From assembly GCF_003014535.1 (NCBI RefSeq), contig NZ_PYGD01000005.1:272728-336727 (forward strand): a stretch of DNA of 64,000 nt, given 5' to 3'. Each line of letters begins with the position of its first letter. Within the stretch, counting starts at the first letter, position 1. The DNA comes from Taibaiella chishuiensis (GTDB lineage Bacteria; Bacteroidota; Bacteroidia; Chitinophagales; Chitinophagaceae). Below are positions 18,449 through 26,014 of the stretch, piece after piece. The notes under the pieces are model-generated. The model saw only the letters and a list, made by a program, of their open reading frames with translations. It did not search any database and was not told where the DNA came from. Both the position numbers and the translations under genes were made by a program.

Positions 18449-19468
18449 ATGAAAACAAGCGACCTGAAGATCTCCCCGGTTGTCATCTGGACCAGTTCCA
18501 TTATCCTGGGCGTTCTATCGTCGGTGCCGCAGCTTGCCCAGCACAGCTTCAACCTGCCCGAAGCCATTGTCAACGCCGTACTCACTTCCTGTTTTGCCAT
18601 TGTAATGTGGTATGTGAACCTCTACATGCTCTCCTGGTACGCACGTAAGACGCCCCGGCAAAGGCTTTCCTACCGCAGGTTGTTTATCACGCTGGCGGTA
18701 GGTATCGTGGTTATGTTTGCCCTCGCCTGGGTACAGCAACTCATCCTGTCGCATATCAACTTCGGACCGGTGATGCTGATGATCGAAGTACGGGGCTTGC
18801 TGATCAACCTGGTTTGTTATATGTTCCTGCACCTGTTGCAGCAGAACTACGAAAACCGGCATGTTACCATGCAACTCGAACAGTTAAAAAACGACAACCT
18901 CGCCGCCCAGTACGAATTGCTGAAACAACAGGTAAACCCGCATTTCCTCTTCAACAGTCTCAATACGCTCAAAGCCATGGTAGAGAGCGGGGAAAAGGAA
19001 GCCGTAGACTTTATCCTGAAATTATCCAACTTTTACCGTTATACCCTGGAAAGCCGGAAAGCAGACCTGATCAAGGTTTCAGAAGAAATGGAAATCGTAA
19101 AGGCCTATTTGTTCCTGCAACATGCCCGCTTCGAAGGCGGTTTTACCTTTAACGATAACCTGGACGCAGCTGTTTTACAGACCTTCATCCCGCCCTTCAC
19201 CCTGCAGCTGCTTATCGAAAACTGTCTCAAACACAATATCGTTTCCCAGGACAAGCCTTTACATATCCGGCTGTATACGGAGCAGGACCGGCTCGTACTG
19301 GAGAACCCCATCCAGCTCAAAAGCGGCGATCATCATTCCATGGGCGTGGGCCTGGAAAACATCAACCTGCGGTACCGCCACCTGCTCGACAAACAAATAG
19401 ACATTTCGGACCACCAAAACATCTTTACCATCAAACTGCCACTGATCTATGAATATACTCATCATTGA
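18449..19468 (+). CDS. LytS/YehU-type sensor histidine kinase (second pair)
   Basis: 339 residues. Four N-terminal hydrophobic segments (for example VVIWTSSIILGVLSSV, FITLAVGIVVMFALAWV) make a membrane sensor. A short coiled linker leads to the phospho-accepting His in QVNPHFLFNSLNTLKAMV and the ATPase domain with PPFTLQLLIENCLKHN and GVGLENINLRYRHLL. It overlaps the start of the downstream LytTR regulator by 20 bases, so the two are translationally coupled partners. No ligand-binding extracytoplasmic domain is visible. Confidence 0.9.
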   Translation: MKTSDLKISPVVIWTSSIILGVLSSVPQLAQHSFNLPEAIVNAVLTSCFAIVMWYVNLYMLSWYARKTPRQRLSYRRLFITLAVGIVVMFALAWVQQLILSHINFGPVMLMIEVRGLLINLVCYMFLHLLQQNYENRHVTMQLEQLKNDNLAAQYELLKQQVNPHFLFNSLNTLKAMVESGEKEAVDFILKLSNFYRYTLESRKADLIKVSEEMEIVKAYLFLQHARFEGGFTFNDNLDAAVLQTFIPPFTLQLLIENCLKHNIVSQDKPLHIRLYTEQDRLVLENPIQLKSGDHHSMGVGLENINLRYRHLLDKQIDISDHQNIFTIKLPLIYEYTHH

Positions 19469-20216
19469 AGATGAACCCAGGACCGCCAAATCGCTGGAGA
19501 AAATAATTACCGAAGTGCGCACCGATGCGGCCATTACCGGCCTTTACCAGAGCGTTGAAAGTTCAGTTAAGGCGCTGGCGCAAAACCCGCCGGTAGACCT
19601 CATCTTTATGGATATACAGCTGGCAGATGGCCTGTCGTTCGAAATCTTCAAACAGGTTACCGTCAGTTGCCCGGTTATCTTTTGCACGGCCTTCGACGAA
19701 TATGCCATAGAGGCTTTCCGGCAGAACGGTATCGATTATATCCTTAAACCGTTTTCGCAGCAGGATATCGCGGAAGCCTTCAGGAAGGCCGATGCGCTTA
19801 AAAGCTTCTACCAGCAAAAGGCTGCACCCGCACCCGACTTCAGCGAGCTGATCAGCCGCCTGGGCGGTCCTGCCGGCAAAACGAGCTTCCTGGTTTTCCA
19901 CGACCAGAAATATATGACCGTTGCCACCGAAGAGATCGCCTTCTTTTATGTAAGCTACAATGCAACCTGTATCAAATGCTTCGATAAAAAAGAATATGTG
20001 ATCAGCCAGTCGCTGGACCAGATTGCGGCACAGGTATCTGCAAAGCAGTTCTTCCGGGTCAACAGGCAATACCTGGTCAACTTTAAAGCCATTAAGGAAA
20101 TAGAACATTACTTTATGCGTAAGCTCTATATAAAACTCGTGATCGATACCAAAGAAAAGTTACTGGTTAATAAAGAAAAGGCGCCGCGCTTCTTTGCCTG
20201 GATGGAAGACCGCTAG
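19449..20216 (+). CDS. LytTR-family response regulator (second pair)
   Basis: 255 residues. The receiver domain has the acidic pair in LIIEDEPRTAKSL, the phospho-acceptor Asp in DLIFMDIQLADGLSFEIF and the Lys in YILKPF. The LytTR domain from about 145 (FLVFHDQKYMTVATEEIAFF ... FFRVNRQYLVNFKAIKEIEH) binds DNA. It overlaps the kinase gene by 20 bases. The pair is similar in layout to the one at 4115-5961 on the other strand, so they are paralogues. A strong terminator follows. Confidence 0.92.
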   Translation: MNILIIEDEPRTAKSLEKIITEVRTDAAITGLYQSVESSVKALAQNPPVDLIFMDIQLADGLSFEIFKQVTVSCPVIFCTAFDEYAIEAFRQNGIDYILKPFSQQDIAEAFRKADALKSFYQQKAAPAPDFSELISRLGGPAGKTSFLVFHDQKYMTVATEEIAFFYVSYNATCIKCFDKKEYVISQSLDQIAAQVSAKQFFRVNRQYLVNFKAIKEIEHYFMRKLYIKLVIDTKEKLLVNKEKAPRFFAWMEDR

Positions 20217-20259
20217 CCTGCAGCATGCTTTAGCGGGGTATGGAGTAAAATATATTCGG

Positions 20260-20303
20260 AGCGCCGGAGCAAGGGATCAGCACCCTTGCCCCGGCGCTTT
20301 CAT
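20260..20303 (+). terminator. Terminator of the second LytS/LytTR operon
   Basis: A 16-bp inverted repeat with one mismatch (20260-20275 with 20283-20298), very GC-rich, followed by TTCATTTT. Confidence 0.85.
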
Positions 20304-20330
20304 TTTACACATGGATAAATACATATACTG

Positions 20331-20644
20331 TCGTAGCATCCCGCCACGAACAAAAACCCACCCACACTGTGTGTAGCGTCGCGCTACGAACAAACATAAA
20401 AGTGTTTATGGTTTTACATTGTTATGTGCAGTGGCGCTACGGTCCGGCGAAAGTATTCAAACAACGGTCGTAGCGGGCCCCCTACGACCAGACCATGGAA
20501 GCAGCGAAAATAGCTACCCAACTGTTCGTAGCGTTCTGATACGAACAAACATCAAAAGTATTTATGGTTTTACATTGTTGTGTCCAGTGTCACAACGGTC
20601 CGGCTAAAACATTCAAACAACGGTCGTAGCGTTCCGCTACGAAC
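20331..20644. repeat. REP-like palindrome array with an approximately 155-base direct repeat
   Basis: At least five copies of a short palindrome related to TCGTAGCG-nnn-CGCTACGAAC occur at 20331-20351, 20372-20391, 20468-20487, 20524-20546 and 20624-20644, each able to fold into a hairpin. Between them a spacer of about 90 bases is repeated directly: the part from ACGAACAAACAT through TTTATGGTTTTACATTGTT to ATTCAAACAACGG is found from about 20386 and again from about 20540, an offset of about 155 bases, with scattered substitutions. A half-copy (GGCGCTACGG) lies at about 20433. A similar solitary palindrome is at 58877-58907. This looks like a Bacteroidota intergenic palindromic element. Confidence 0.75.
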
Positions 20645-20667
20645 AAACATGCACCATAAAAAACAAA

Positions 20668-20704
20668 TACAAAAAAACTGGCCGTAGTTGATAACTACGG
20701 CCAG
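20668..20704 (-). terminator. Terminator of the leftward epoxide-hydrolase-like gene
   Basis: A perfect 12-bp inverted repeat (20678-20689 with 20693-20704), loop of three bases. Read on the minus strand it is followed by a run of seven T (complement of 20671-20677), a textbook intrinsic terminator. Confidence 0.9.
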
Positions 20705-20772
20705 GCAATCATTTCGACAGCATACAACATCAGATCATGATATAACATGCCGGCATGCAGTTTTACTATATC

Positions 20773-21798
20773 CTATTGTACCATATGATCCGCTTCTACA
20801 ATTGCATCAGCAAAGGCTTCCGGCGCTTCTGCAGGCAGGTTATGCCCAATACCACCGTTTAAGGTATGATGACGATAAGGCCCGGTAAACTTACCGGCAT
20901 AAGCAGCCGGATCGGGATGCGGGGCGCCGTTGGCATCGCCTTCCAGGGTGACAGAGGGCACCGTGATCACGGGAGCCGCTTCCAGCTTACGTTCCAGGTC
21001 CTGGTACTGTTTTTCGCCCTTTGCCAGCCCGATACGCCAGCGATAATTGCTGATAACGATCGCTACATGATCGGGATTATCGAGTGCAGCAGCCGCAGTA
21101 GCAAACTCCGCGTCACTAAAAGTCCACCTGGGTGAGGCGGTTTGCCAGATCAGCCGGGCAAAGTCGCGGGTATACGCTGCGTATCCCTGCCTGCCGCGTT
21201 CCGTAGCAAAGTAATACTGGTACCACCAGCCTTGTTCTGCCCGGGGAGACAAGGGCTTACGATTGGCCTGCTGGCTACCGACCAGGTACCCGCTTACCGA
21301 TACCAGCGCCGTACTGCGCTCCGGCCATAAAGCCGCTACGATAGCGGCCGTACGGGCGCCCCAGTCAAAACCGCTGAGTAGGGCCTTTTGTATGTTCAGG
21401 GCGTCCATAAAGGCAATGACATCGACCGCAAATACTACCTGTTCCCCATTCCTGGGTGTAGCCGGCGACAGGAAACGCGTGCTGCCATAACCCCGCAGGT
21501 AAGGAACGAATACATGGTAACCTTTGGCGGCCAGTAAAGGTAATACCCGGTCATAACTATGGATATCATAAGGCCAGCCATGCAACAGGATTACGGGCTG
21601 CCCGGTTACCGGGCCTGCTTCGATATAACCGATATCCAATACGCCGGCTTTCACTTGTTTTACAGTACCGGCGACTGTGATACCGGGTTGCGGCGGAGCC
21701 GCAAAGACCGGCAGGTTACCGGCTAACAAGGCGGCTATAGCCAGGAGGAAAATCATAAAATAGCGTCCGTATTTTTTATATAATGCCTGGTTTTTCAT
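20773..21798 (-). CDS. Exported alpha/beta hydrolase, epoxide-hydrolase-like
   Basis: 341 residues. The N-terminus is a signal peptide (FMIFLLAIAALLAGNLPVFAA). The core has the epoxide-hydrolase-type oxyanion motif LLHGWPYDIHSYDRVLP, GYGSTR, a nucleophile elbow with Asp rather than Ser (LLSGFDWGARTAAIV), and a late His in NGGIGHNLPAEAPEAF. Asp as nucleophile plus the HGWP motif points to an epoxide hydrolase or haloalkane-dehalogenase-like enzyme. It would act in the periplasm. It lies 63 bases downstream of a DoxX-like gene on the same strand and ends at its own terminator. Confidence 0.87.
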   Translation of the reverse strand: MKNQALYKKYGRYFMIFLLAIAALLAGNLPVFAAPPQPGITVAGTVKQVKAGVLDIGYIEAGPVTGQPVILLHGWPYDIHSYDRVLPLLAAKGYHVFVPYLRGYGSTRFLSPATPRNGEQVVFAVDVIAFMDALNIQKALLSGFDWGARTAAIVAALWPERSTALVSVSGYLVGSQQANRKPLSPRAEQGWWYQYYFATERGRQGYAAYTRDFARLIWQTASPRWTFSDAEFATAAAALDNPDHVAIVISNYRWRIGLAKGEKQYQDLERKLEAAPVITVPSVTLEGDANGAPHPDPAAYAGKFTGPYRHHTLNGGIGHNLPAEAPEAFADAIVEADHMVQ

Positions 21799-21861
21799 AA
21801 GTCTGGATATTGATGTGTTGTTGGATAGAGGGAGTAAAATGCAGTGGTAGCCGACCGCTGT

Positions 21862-22263
21862 TTAGCTTAAGCCGGCAGCTTCACGATGGAAGCTGGCCGG
21901 GTAAAGTTTGCGGTACATCACATAGGTAACCGAGATAATACCGAGAGCAATGATCGCATCGACGGTAGCTGCAAAGCCCAGTACTGCCACCTTGGAGCAG
22001 AAGGCAAAAAGAATATCGAAGAAGATACCGGCGAATACCCATTCTTTAAGCCTCAGCAGGCGGTTGGGCAGTAAGAGCACGGCTACGCCCGAAAGTTTGG
22101 CCACACCCAGGATATAGATAAAATGCGGCGGGTAGCCCAGTTGCCGAGTAATACCCCATACCACCGGGTTGCCGGTGAGTTCGAAAATGCCGCTCGCGCC
22201 AAACCATAAGGAGATCAGTACAGCGCCGGTCCAGTAAATTGCTTTTGATGTTTTCAAGTTCAT
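21862..22263 (-). CDS. DoxX-like integral membrane protein
   Basis: 133 residues with four hydrophobic helices (AIYWTGAVLISLWFGASGIF, FIYILGVAKLSGVAVLLL, WVFAGIFFDILFAF, IIALGIISVTYVMY). The signature GITRQLGYPPHFIYILGVAKLSG matches the DoxX-like family, small inner-membrane proteins often next to oxidoreductases or hydrolases. Biochemical role unknown. It probably heads a two-gene operon with the hydrolase. Confidence 0.85.
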   Translation of the reverse strand: MNLKTSKAIYWTGAVLISLWFGASGIFELTGNPVVWGITRQLGYPPHFIYILGVAKLSGVAVLLLPNRLLRLKEWVFAGIFFDILFAFCSKVAVLGFAATVDAIIALGIISVTYVMYRKLYPASFHREAAGLS

Positions 22264-22693
22264 AATGTTTGTGTTTTTTGCGTTTATTAATGACCCAAAA
22301 TTGCGGCAGTAAGCGCCCCCGGCCTAGCGGCAATAGGCCGGAGCAGACAGAATAGACCCGGAACCGGACAGGCGCATGCCCGACCGTTTTTTATGGCGAT
22401 CGGCTGATAAGGCCTTACCACCGGTACCAGGCGGTTCCATACACGCACAAAACAATAACCTTCAATATAACAGGAAGACCTTGCAAGGGCAGTGCATACC
22501 CGGAAAGAATAATTTTGATTACCTGATACGTCCTTACCGGTATCGACAACAACTATGAAAAGAGATGAATTGAAAGGGTAAGGCGAAGCAAAAGCCGGCA
22601 GGCGCCGGCCAGGATCAGCACTAGTTCCTGTTTTCATACAAAAGCCATGCAGTAAACTGCATGGCTTTTGTTATACCCTCCAACTGTATGGGA
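22264..22693. other. Gene-free stretch upstream of the DoxX gene
   Basis: 430 bases that should hold the leftward promoter of the DoxX/hydrolase operon and the terminator (22638-22671) of the precursor-peptide gene. Frames on both strands are short and lack family resemblance; I see nothing else. Confidence 0.5.
22638..22671 (-). terminator. Bidirectional-looking terminator after the precursor-peptide gene
   Basis: A perfect 16-bp inverted repeat (22638-22653 with 22656-22671), loop AA, bounded by ACAAAAGCC and GGCTTTTGT. It lies just past the stop of the minus-strand precursor gene. Confidence 0.8.
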
Positions 22694-22933
22694 TCAGCAA
22701 CAGATGCCGCCGGCTCTTGTTATCGTATAACAAGGTAATACCTCCGTAGCACATAAAGCCTGTGTCTGGCAAACGGCACCGCAACTGGGCGTATTGGAAT
22801 GACAGGCGATACAAACCGATACCTCTACCGTAGCGCCACCCAGTACCCCGCCCTGCTGGGCGTTGTTCAGTTCAGAAATAATTGTTTTGCCCAGGAATAA
22901 TTTTCTACCGAGATCGATCTTTTTCTTTTTCAT
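22694..22933 (-). CDS. Lanthipeptide-like RiPP precursor peptide (orphan)
   Basis: 79 residues from the ATG at 22933. The 33-residue leader is basic at the start (MKKKKIDLGRKLFLGKT), then has IISELNNAQQGGVLGG. The L-x-L-x-K-x-TI-x-x-LN pattern and the GG end match leaders of Bacteroidota class I lanthipeptide-type precursors, cut by a C39-type peptidase transporter. The 46-residue core after GG is Cys- and Ser/Thr-rich: eight Cys (core positions 8, 11, 18, 22, 28, 35, 45, 46) and nine Ser/Thr. The frame can be extended 30 codons upstream, but that part has no leader character. No LanB/LanC, C39 transporter or radical-SAM gene lies in the window, so modification would have to act in trans. The gene has its own terminator. 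Confidence 0.75.
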   Translation of the reverse strand: MKKKKIDLGRKLFLGKTIISELNNAQQGGVLGGATVEVSVCIACHSNTPSCGAVCQTQALCATEVLPCYTITRAGGICC

Positions 22934-23184
22934 GATAAAAATTATTTGGTGAAAGCCAAAGTTCCGATAGCAGGGGCGCAAAGAATGCGTCTGAATGCAT
23001 AAAACAAGCACTCTATCAAACAAGACATAAGCTCCACTATTTCAGGCTGCTGGTGGCTTAGTTATTCACAGGCCATTTTTTTGCATATACAAAGCGCAAT
23101 AAACAAAATGCAAAAGTTTAGCCGGCATGTGGGAAAAGGCTTTTGATTTGGGTAAATTCGTAGATCATCAAAATTTAAGCTCTT

Positions 23185-23481
23185 ATGGAAATGAAATTTT
23201 TCGGCCCCCGGCTCAGGGCGACCCAAGAAGATCGGCTCGCAAAATTGCTTAATTTATCCCGTGATGAATACGCAGAGCTGAGCCATAGCGGTATCCGGAA
23301 GGTCAACGACCTTAATGGCGATCCCTTGTATTATTACATTAAGATCAGCCCCCTTAACCCGGAATACCTGCTGACCAAGATTAACATGGACCGGAAGAAA
23401 ATGGTTTATTTTTCTCCGGACGCATTTGATCAACAGCGACAGCCCTTACCACCGCGTACCCACGCATTGCCACGAAGGTGA
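23185..23481 (+). CDS. Small protein of unknown function
   Basis: 98 residues. A hydrophilic protein: FFGPRLRATQEDRLAKLLNL, then an alpha-beta segment with LYYYIKISPLNPEYLLTKIN and a basic, Pro-rich tail. I do not recognise a family. It is divergent from the precursor-peptide gene (about 250 bases between starts) and has its own perfect terminator 14 bases downstream, which supports its being a real gene. Confidence 0.6.
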   Translation: MEMKFFGPRLRATQEDRLAKLLNLSRDEYAELSHSGIRKVNDLNGDPLYYYIKISPLNPEYLLTKINMDRKKMVYFSPDAFDQQRQPLPPRTHALPRR

Positions 23482-23972
23482 TGCCGGTAGTAATAGAACG
23501 GCCTTCCACGCAGGAAGGCCGTTCTTTATAACGCTGGTACGCTGCAAGCATTACCCGCTTAATTAGGATCAAGCGTAAAAGTTGGGGTCAGATAAAGATG
23601 CCTTGTATTTCATCTTGTTTCTTCTATAAGGGAAGCTTTATACATTTGAGCCTTAAAGAATAGAATAGCCGATGACCTACGGCGACAGTGAACAAATATG
23701 TTGCGGGGAAGAAAGAGACAAAGAAGCATATGGGCCCCGATAATGTGATTCGGTTAATCTAACTATATTTTTTTCTCGCCGCGGCGCAGCGCTCGCTGCG
23801 AGAAAAAATGAAATTCGCAGCATCACATTCGCCGGCAAGGAACTGGTATTACGGTATATTTATCTATCCTGAATAACTAAAGCGCTCCCTATTAATTTCC
23901 CTTGAATAAAATAACATACGAACAGATCTGCAGACTTGATCTTTAATCCCCCCAGAAATTCCGTCTGATCCC
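23482..23972. other. Gene-free stretch before the AraC gene end
   Basis: About 490 bases without a gene. It holds the terminator at 23495-23528 and the inverted-repeat-bounded segment described at 23556-23983. No other element is seen. Confidence 0.6.
23495..23528 (+). terminator. Terminator after the 98-residue gene
   Basis: A perfect 13-bp inverted repeat (23495-23507 with 23513-23525), loop of five bases, followed by TTATA. Confidence 0.85.
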
Positions 23973-23983
23973 TTAATTAAACG
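23556..23983. repeat. Possible MITE-like element bounded by imperfect terminal inverted repeats
   Basis: The sequence starting at 23556 (CGCTTAATTAGGATCA, then GGGGTCAGATAAAGAT) resembles the reverse complement of the sequence ending at 23983 (CGTTTAATTAAGGGATCA, then GGGGGGATTAAAGAT). The likeness covers about 50 bases with small gaps. The enclosed segment of about 330 bases has no coding potential and holds a symmetric stem (23769-23779 with 23798-23808, around GC-rich inner palindromes) near its middle. This is the architecture of a miniature inverted-repeat element. The right end overlaps the last codons of the AraC gene. The call is tentative because the repeats are imperfect and AT-rich. 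Confidence 0.4.
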
Positions 23984-24887
23984 ATTGCCGGTATTGTAAA
24001 GGCGACAGGTTGGTTTTGCGTTTAAACAATTTGTTGAACGATTGCGGATGTTCGAAACCCAACTGGTAGGCCACTTCCGCCACCGATAGTTTACTCACCG
24101 ACAGGATCTCCTTCGCTTTATCGATAAGTTGATTATGAATATGCTGCTGGGCATTCTGCCCGGTCAGGGTACGCAGCATATCGCTCAGGTAATGCGGCGA
24201 TACGCAAAGTTCGTCCGCCACATACTGTACTGTGGGCAAGCCTTTCATCAGCCCGCGTTCTTCTTTAAAATACTGGTCCAGCACGGTTTCCAGGCGTACC
24301 AGCAAATCGTGATGAGCCGCCTTGCGCGTATTGAACTGTCGCCGGTAAAAGCGGTTGCTGTAGTTCAGGATCAGCTCCGTTTGCGTTACGATCACATCCT
24401 GGCTAAAGTCGTCGATAGGCATTTGCAGTTCCTCGTCTATATTTTTAAAGATGCCGAGTATGATCGTTTTTTCGCGATCCGACAAGTGCAGCGCCTCATT
24501 GATGGCATAGGAAAAGAAGCCATAGTTGCGGATCTGCTTACCTAAGGGATAATTGCGGATAAAGTCGGGATGGATCAGCAGGGTATACCCCCTGTATTCG
24601 GTATCGTCTTCGGTGGCCAGGACCTGGTTGGGCGAAGTAAAGGTCATACCGCCCTCTTCGAAGTCGTAATAGCTTTGCCCGTACCGGATCTTACCCCGCA
24701 ACCCTGTTTTATAGGAGATCTTATAGAAGTCCATCAGGAAGGAGGATGGCAGCTGTTCTTTACCCACCGATATCTTCGTATTGTCTACCAGGCTTACAAG
24801 CGGGTGTACCGGTGCGGGCAGGCCCAGCATACGATGCAGGTCGGTTATGGTATGAAATGCGTGTGGTGCTTGCTCTTCCTTTTTCAT
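23973..24887 (-). CDS. AraC-family transcriptional regulator
   Basis: 304 residues. The N-terminal part (1-190) is a cupin-like sensing domain (GKIRYGQSYYDFEEGGMTF and YRGYTLLIHPDFI). The C-terminal AraC domain (about 200-304) has two HTH motifs: TVQYVADELCVSPHYLSDML and LSVAEVAYQLGFEHPQSFNK, ending in KTNLSPLQYRQSFN. The gene starts 18 bases after the stop of an SDR gene on the same strand, an arrangement often seen where the regulator controls that SDR. Confidence 0.92.
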   Translation of the reverse strand: MKKEEQAPHAFHTITDLHRMLGLPAPVHPLVSLVDNTKISVGKEQLPSSFLMDFYKISYKTGLRGKIRYGQSYYDFEEGGMTFTSPNQVLATEDDTEYRGYTLLIHPDFIRNYPLGKQIRNYGFFSYAINEALHLSDREKTIILGIFKNIDEELQMPIDDFSQDVIVTQTELILNYSNRFYRRQFNTRKAAHHDLLVRLETVLDQYFKEERGLMKGLPTVQYVADELCVSPHYLSDMLRTLTGQNAQQHIHNQLIDKAKEILSVSKLSVAEVAYQLGFEHPQSFNKLFKRKTNLSPLQYRQSFN

Positions 24888-24905
24888 CTTACTAAGTTAC
24901 GTAAT

Positions 24906-25703
24906 TTAATTACCCAGGAAGGCCTGGCCGATCTGCCTGCGGAAGGCTTCGTCGCCCAGTTCCAGGCGTTGGGCATACAGGTGTTGCGCATCGGCCCCCG
25001 CTACATACCGCAACTGATCCTTGCCATCCGTAGCGGCTTCATAAACCACCTCGGCAATCTGTTCGGCTGTAGAAAAGTCGTCTTCACTAAAACCGGCGAA
25101 CAGTTGCTGCATCCAGGGTTCATAAACCGGATGTGTGTTCACTTCGGCCGAGCGGCTTAGGAAATCGGTTTTTATACCGCCAGGGGAAACCGTTTTAATG
25201 CCCACCCCGATCTTGCCCAGTTCGAAGGCCATGCTTTCGCTCCAGCCTTCCAGCGCCCATTTGGTGGCATGATAAACCGAGGAGAAGGGAAAGGTGATCA
25301 GTCCGCCAATAGAGGTTGTGGCAATAAAAAGCCCTTTACCTTTTTCACGAAAATAAGGAATGAAAGCCTGTGTTACCCGGATAACACCCAGCAGGTTGGT
25401 TTCCATCTGCCGGGTAAGCTGCTCGTCGTTGATCGCCTCCAGCGGTCCCATCAGGCCGTAACCGGCATTGTTGAATACCACGTCGACGTCGTGCCCATCC
25501 AGCGCTGCTTGTACGGCTGCTGCAATCTGGCCGGGTTGCGTAACATCCAGGGGCAGCAGGGTAATATTATCGATCGTGTTCAGCTCCTGCTCTGCTTCGG
25601 GTTTGCGCATCGTGGCAATTACCTGCCAGCCTTTGGATGCAAACAGGCCGGCGGCGGCTTTTCCCAAACCGGTAGAGGCGCCCGTAATGAAAATTGTGTT
25701 CAT
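24906..25703 (-). CDS. SDR-family oxidoreductase
   Basis: 265 residues, a classical short-chain dehydrogenase. The cofactor-binding motif ITGASTGLGKAAAGLF starts at residue 5, NNAGYGLMG follows, and the catalytic Ser/Tyr/Lys are in IGGLITFPFSSVYHATKWAL (Tyr-x3-Lys intact). The TMRKPEAEQ segment after beta-2 suggests NADP(H) preference. The substrate is unknown. First gene of a two-gene operon with the AraC regulator. Confidence 0.92.
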   Translation of the reverse strand: MNTIFITGASTGLGKAAAGLFASKGWQVIATMRKPEAEQELNTIDNITLLPLDVTQPGQIAAAVQAALDGHDVDVVFNNAGYGLMGPLEAINDEQLTRQMETNLLGVIRVTQAFIPYFREKGKGLFIATTSIGGLITFPFSSVYHATKWALEGWSESMAFELGKIGVGIKTVSPGGIKTDFLSRSAEVNTHPVYEPWMQQLFAGFSEDDFSTAEQIAEVVYEAATDGKDQLRYVAGADAQHLYAQRLELGDEAFRRQIGQAFLGN

Positions 25704-26014
25704 TGTTTCTTTAGATTTTATACTGCAAATTTCCGCCGGGCATACCGTTTGCTTGTTGCCAAAACGGACCTTGCTGTAGCCAAAATGGAAAGGAGGGAAA
25801 ATACCCTATATTAAATCTTGGATAATTATTTCCCCATACCCCGTTACGCGTAAAAGAGTGGCTACCTTTATTTTTGGTTTTGCCGGCATGCCCGGGAAAC
25901 CGGGCCAGTCCTGGTGTATGCCATCAACATAACCGGGCAGTCTACTCCAATCAGCTATTAAAATTTCAACCGCATCCTGCCGGTTTACAGCCGGCGCCGT
26001 TGCGTGCTTCAAGT
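25704..26014. other. Divergent intergenic region
   Basis: 311 bases between the SDR gene (leftward) and the TPR regulator (rightward). It should hold both promoters. A long frame runs in from 25874 to the true start at 26015, but its translation has no signal-peptide or domain character. No palindromic operator stands out. Confidence 0.5.

Larger units (their letters stand above)
20217..20772. other. Gene-free stretch filled with repeats and terminators
   Basis: 556 bases between convergent transcripts. It contains the terminator of the LytTR gene (20260-20303), a repeat array (20331-20644) and the terminator of the leftward hydrolase gene (20668-20704). No protein-coding frame is convincing. 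Confidence 0.7.

Noticed and set aside
25874..26014. N-terminal extension of the TPR regulator
   Set aside because: The extra 47 residues lack signal-peptide or domain character, while a perfect signal peptide starts at 26015.
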